Below, in pieces: positions 63,502 through 64,000 of a DNA stretch of 64,000 bases (positions are counted from its first letter, which is position 1; each line of letters starts with the position of its first letter). This stretch comes from Protonemura montana (taxonomy: Eukaryota > Arthropoda > Insecta > Plecoptera > Nemouridae). The stretch is from positions 10,121,660 to 10,185,659 of the forward strand of contig OX387609.1 of NCBI GenBank assembly GCA_947568835.1, read 5' to 3'. Under the pieces are notes generated by a model that saw nothing but the letters and a program-made list of their open reading frames with translations, made no database searches and was not told where the DNA came from. A program made the position numbers and the translations under genes.

Positions 63502-64000
63502 ATGGAAGAATCGTTTCTCAGCGCTCTGTCACCCCTCTACTACCTCTCAAGCCTGGCCGGTCTAACCACTTTCACAATCACCTTCAAGCGGTCAAAGCTC
63601 CTCACCACCTACTCCGTGCTCTACACCCTCTTCGTCGTATCAACCTCAATCAACAAGTGTCTACAATCAGACCTCCCTTATAAACAATCAACCAAAGAAG
63701 CCATCAGCAGAATTCTACTTCTGACTACGCCAGCCATTGCCACTGCCACAAGCATCTGCACAGACCACTGCCGAAAACAAAAAATTCTCCCACAGATTTT
63801 AAAAAACTTCACGAAGATAGACACAATGCTGTATGGTTACAACGTGAGTTATTCCAAAACTAAACGAAGCATAATCATAGAAGTAGCGTTGATATGTTTT
63901 TATCTAGTTTATGTTGTTATTACACATATTTTAGCTTTCGGTAACGAATGGAAGTTTCTTACCTTTCGTATCAGCAATGAGCTCGTTAACTGTGTGACAA
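63502..64000 (+). CDS. Gustatory receptor, 7tm_7 family, 5' part (locus 19)
   Basis: An open frame from ATG 63502 runs off the right edge after 166 codons. It begins MEESFLSALSPLYYLSSLAG and continues TFKRSKLLTTYSVLYTLFVV, the usual first block and first membrane helix of this family. A later segment LKNFTKIDTMLYGYNVSYSK matches the loop after helix 2 in the other receptors (FxxIDxxLY). The rest, including the diagnostic C-terminus, lies outside the window, so its integrity cannot be judged. Confidence 0.85.
   Translation, partial: MEESFLSALSPLYYLSSLAGLTTFTITFKRSKLLTTYSVLYTLFVVSTSINKCLQSDLPYKQSTKEAISRILLLTTPAIATATSICTDHCRKQKILPQILKNFTKIDTMLYGYNVSYSKTKRSIIIEVALICFYLVYVVITHILAFGNEWKFLTFRISNELVNCVT

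Overview
The window reads as animal nuclear DNA, most likely from an insect. It has spliceosomal introns (GT-AG, plus several GC-AG), a CYP3-clan (CYP6/CYP9-like) cytochrome P450 group, and a long array of seven-helix receptors with the C-terminal signature of the arthropod gustatory receptor family (7tm_7). Intergenic DNA is AT-rich and holds short interspersed elements and minisatellites. I cannot fix the order or species. There are no bacterial-type operons and no CRISPR arrays.

1-10.2 kb holds a decaying P450 cluster on the + strand. It has one intact six-exon gene (2158-4395), one near-complete copy broken by two frameshifts and a stop (5129-7316), one relic reduced to exon 1 and exon 6 fragments (8775-9235), and one copy cut off inside exon 2 (9675-10172). 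The first two share all exon phases and a GC-AG intron next to the haem cysteine codon.

10.3-16.9 kb is an 11-exon + strand gene related to the chromatin AAA-ATPase ATAD2. Its exon phases join into a 628-residue reading frame: a complete AAA1 domain, a degenerate AAA2 domain, a basic Ser-rich linker and the ATAD2 C-terminal segment. There is no recognisable bromodomain and no long acidic N-terminus. Its introns carry a foldback element and two copies of a 5S-rRNA-derived SINE.

17.1-64 kb is a gustatory receptor array of 19 loci: 16 intact apparent single-exon genes, two pseudogenes (35.2-36.2 and 55.2-56.4 kb) and one gene running off the right edge. Loci from 17 to 40.5 kb are on the minus strand and loci from 42 kb on are on the plus strand. 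The 28.1-34.1 kb block and the 46.5-57.0 kb block are inverted copies of each other. Inside the right arm a two-gene module has been repeated in tandem. Receptors whose N-terminal two thirds are quite different share nearly identical last 150-200 bases, which suggests gene conversion.

The P450s (detoxification enzymes) and receptors (taste or contact chemosensation) are both fast-evolving environmental-response families. Nothing in the sequence links them to the ATAD2-like gene beyond position. Other notable items are a cluster of four perfect TGACGTCA sites near 22 kb, a tRNA-headed SINE family with a self-complementary tail, and a 38-bp minisatellite at the same place in each receptor module. 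No wholly new system is evident. The best leads are the bromodomain-less ATAD2-like gene, the 5S-derived SINE, and the inverted, gene-converting receptor array.
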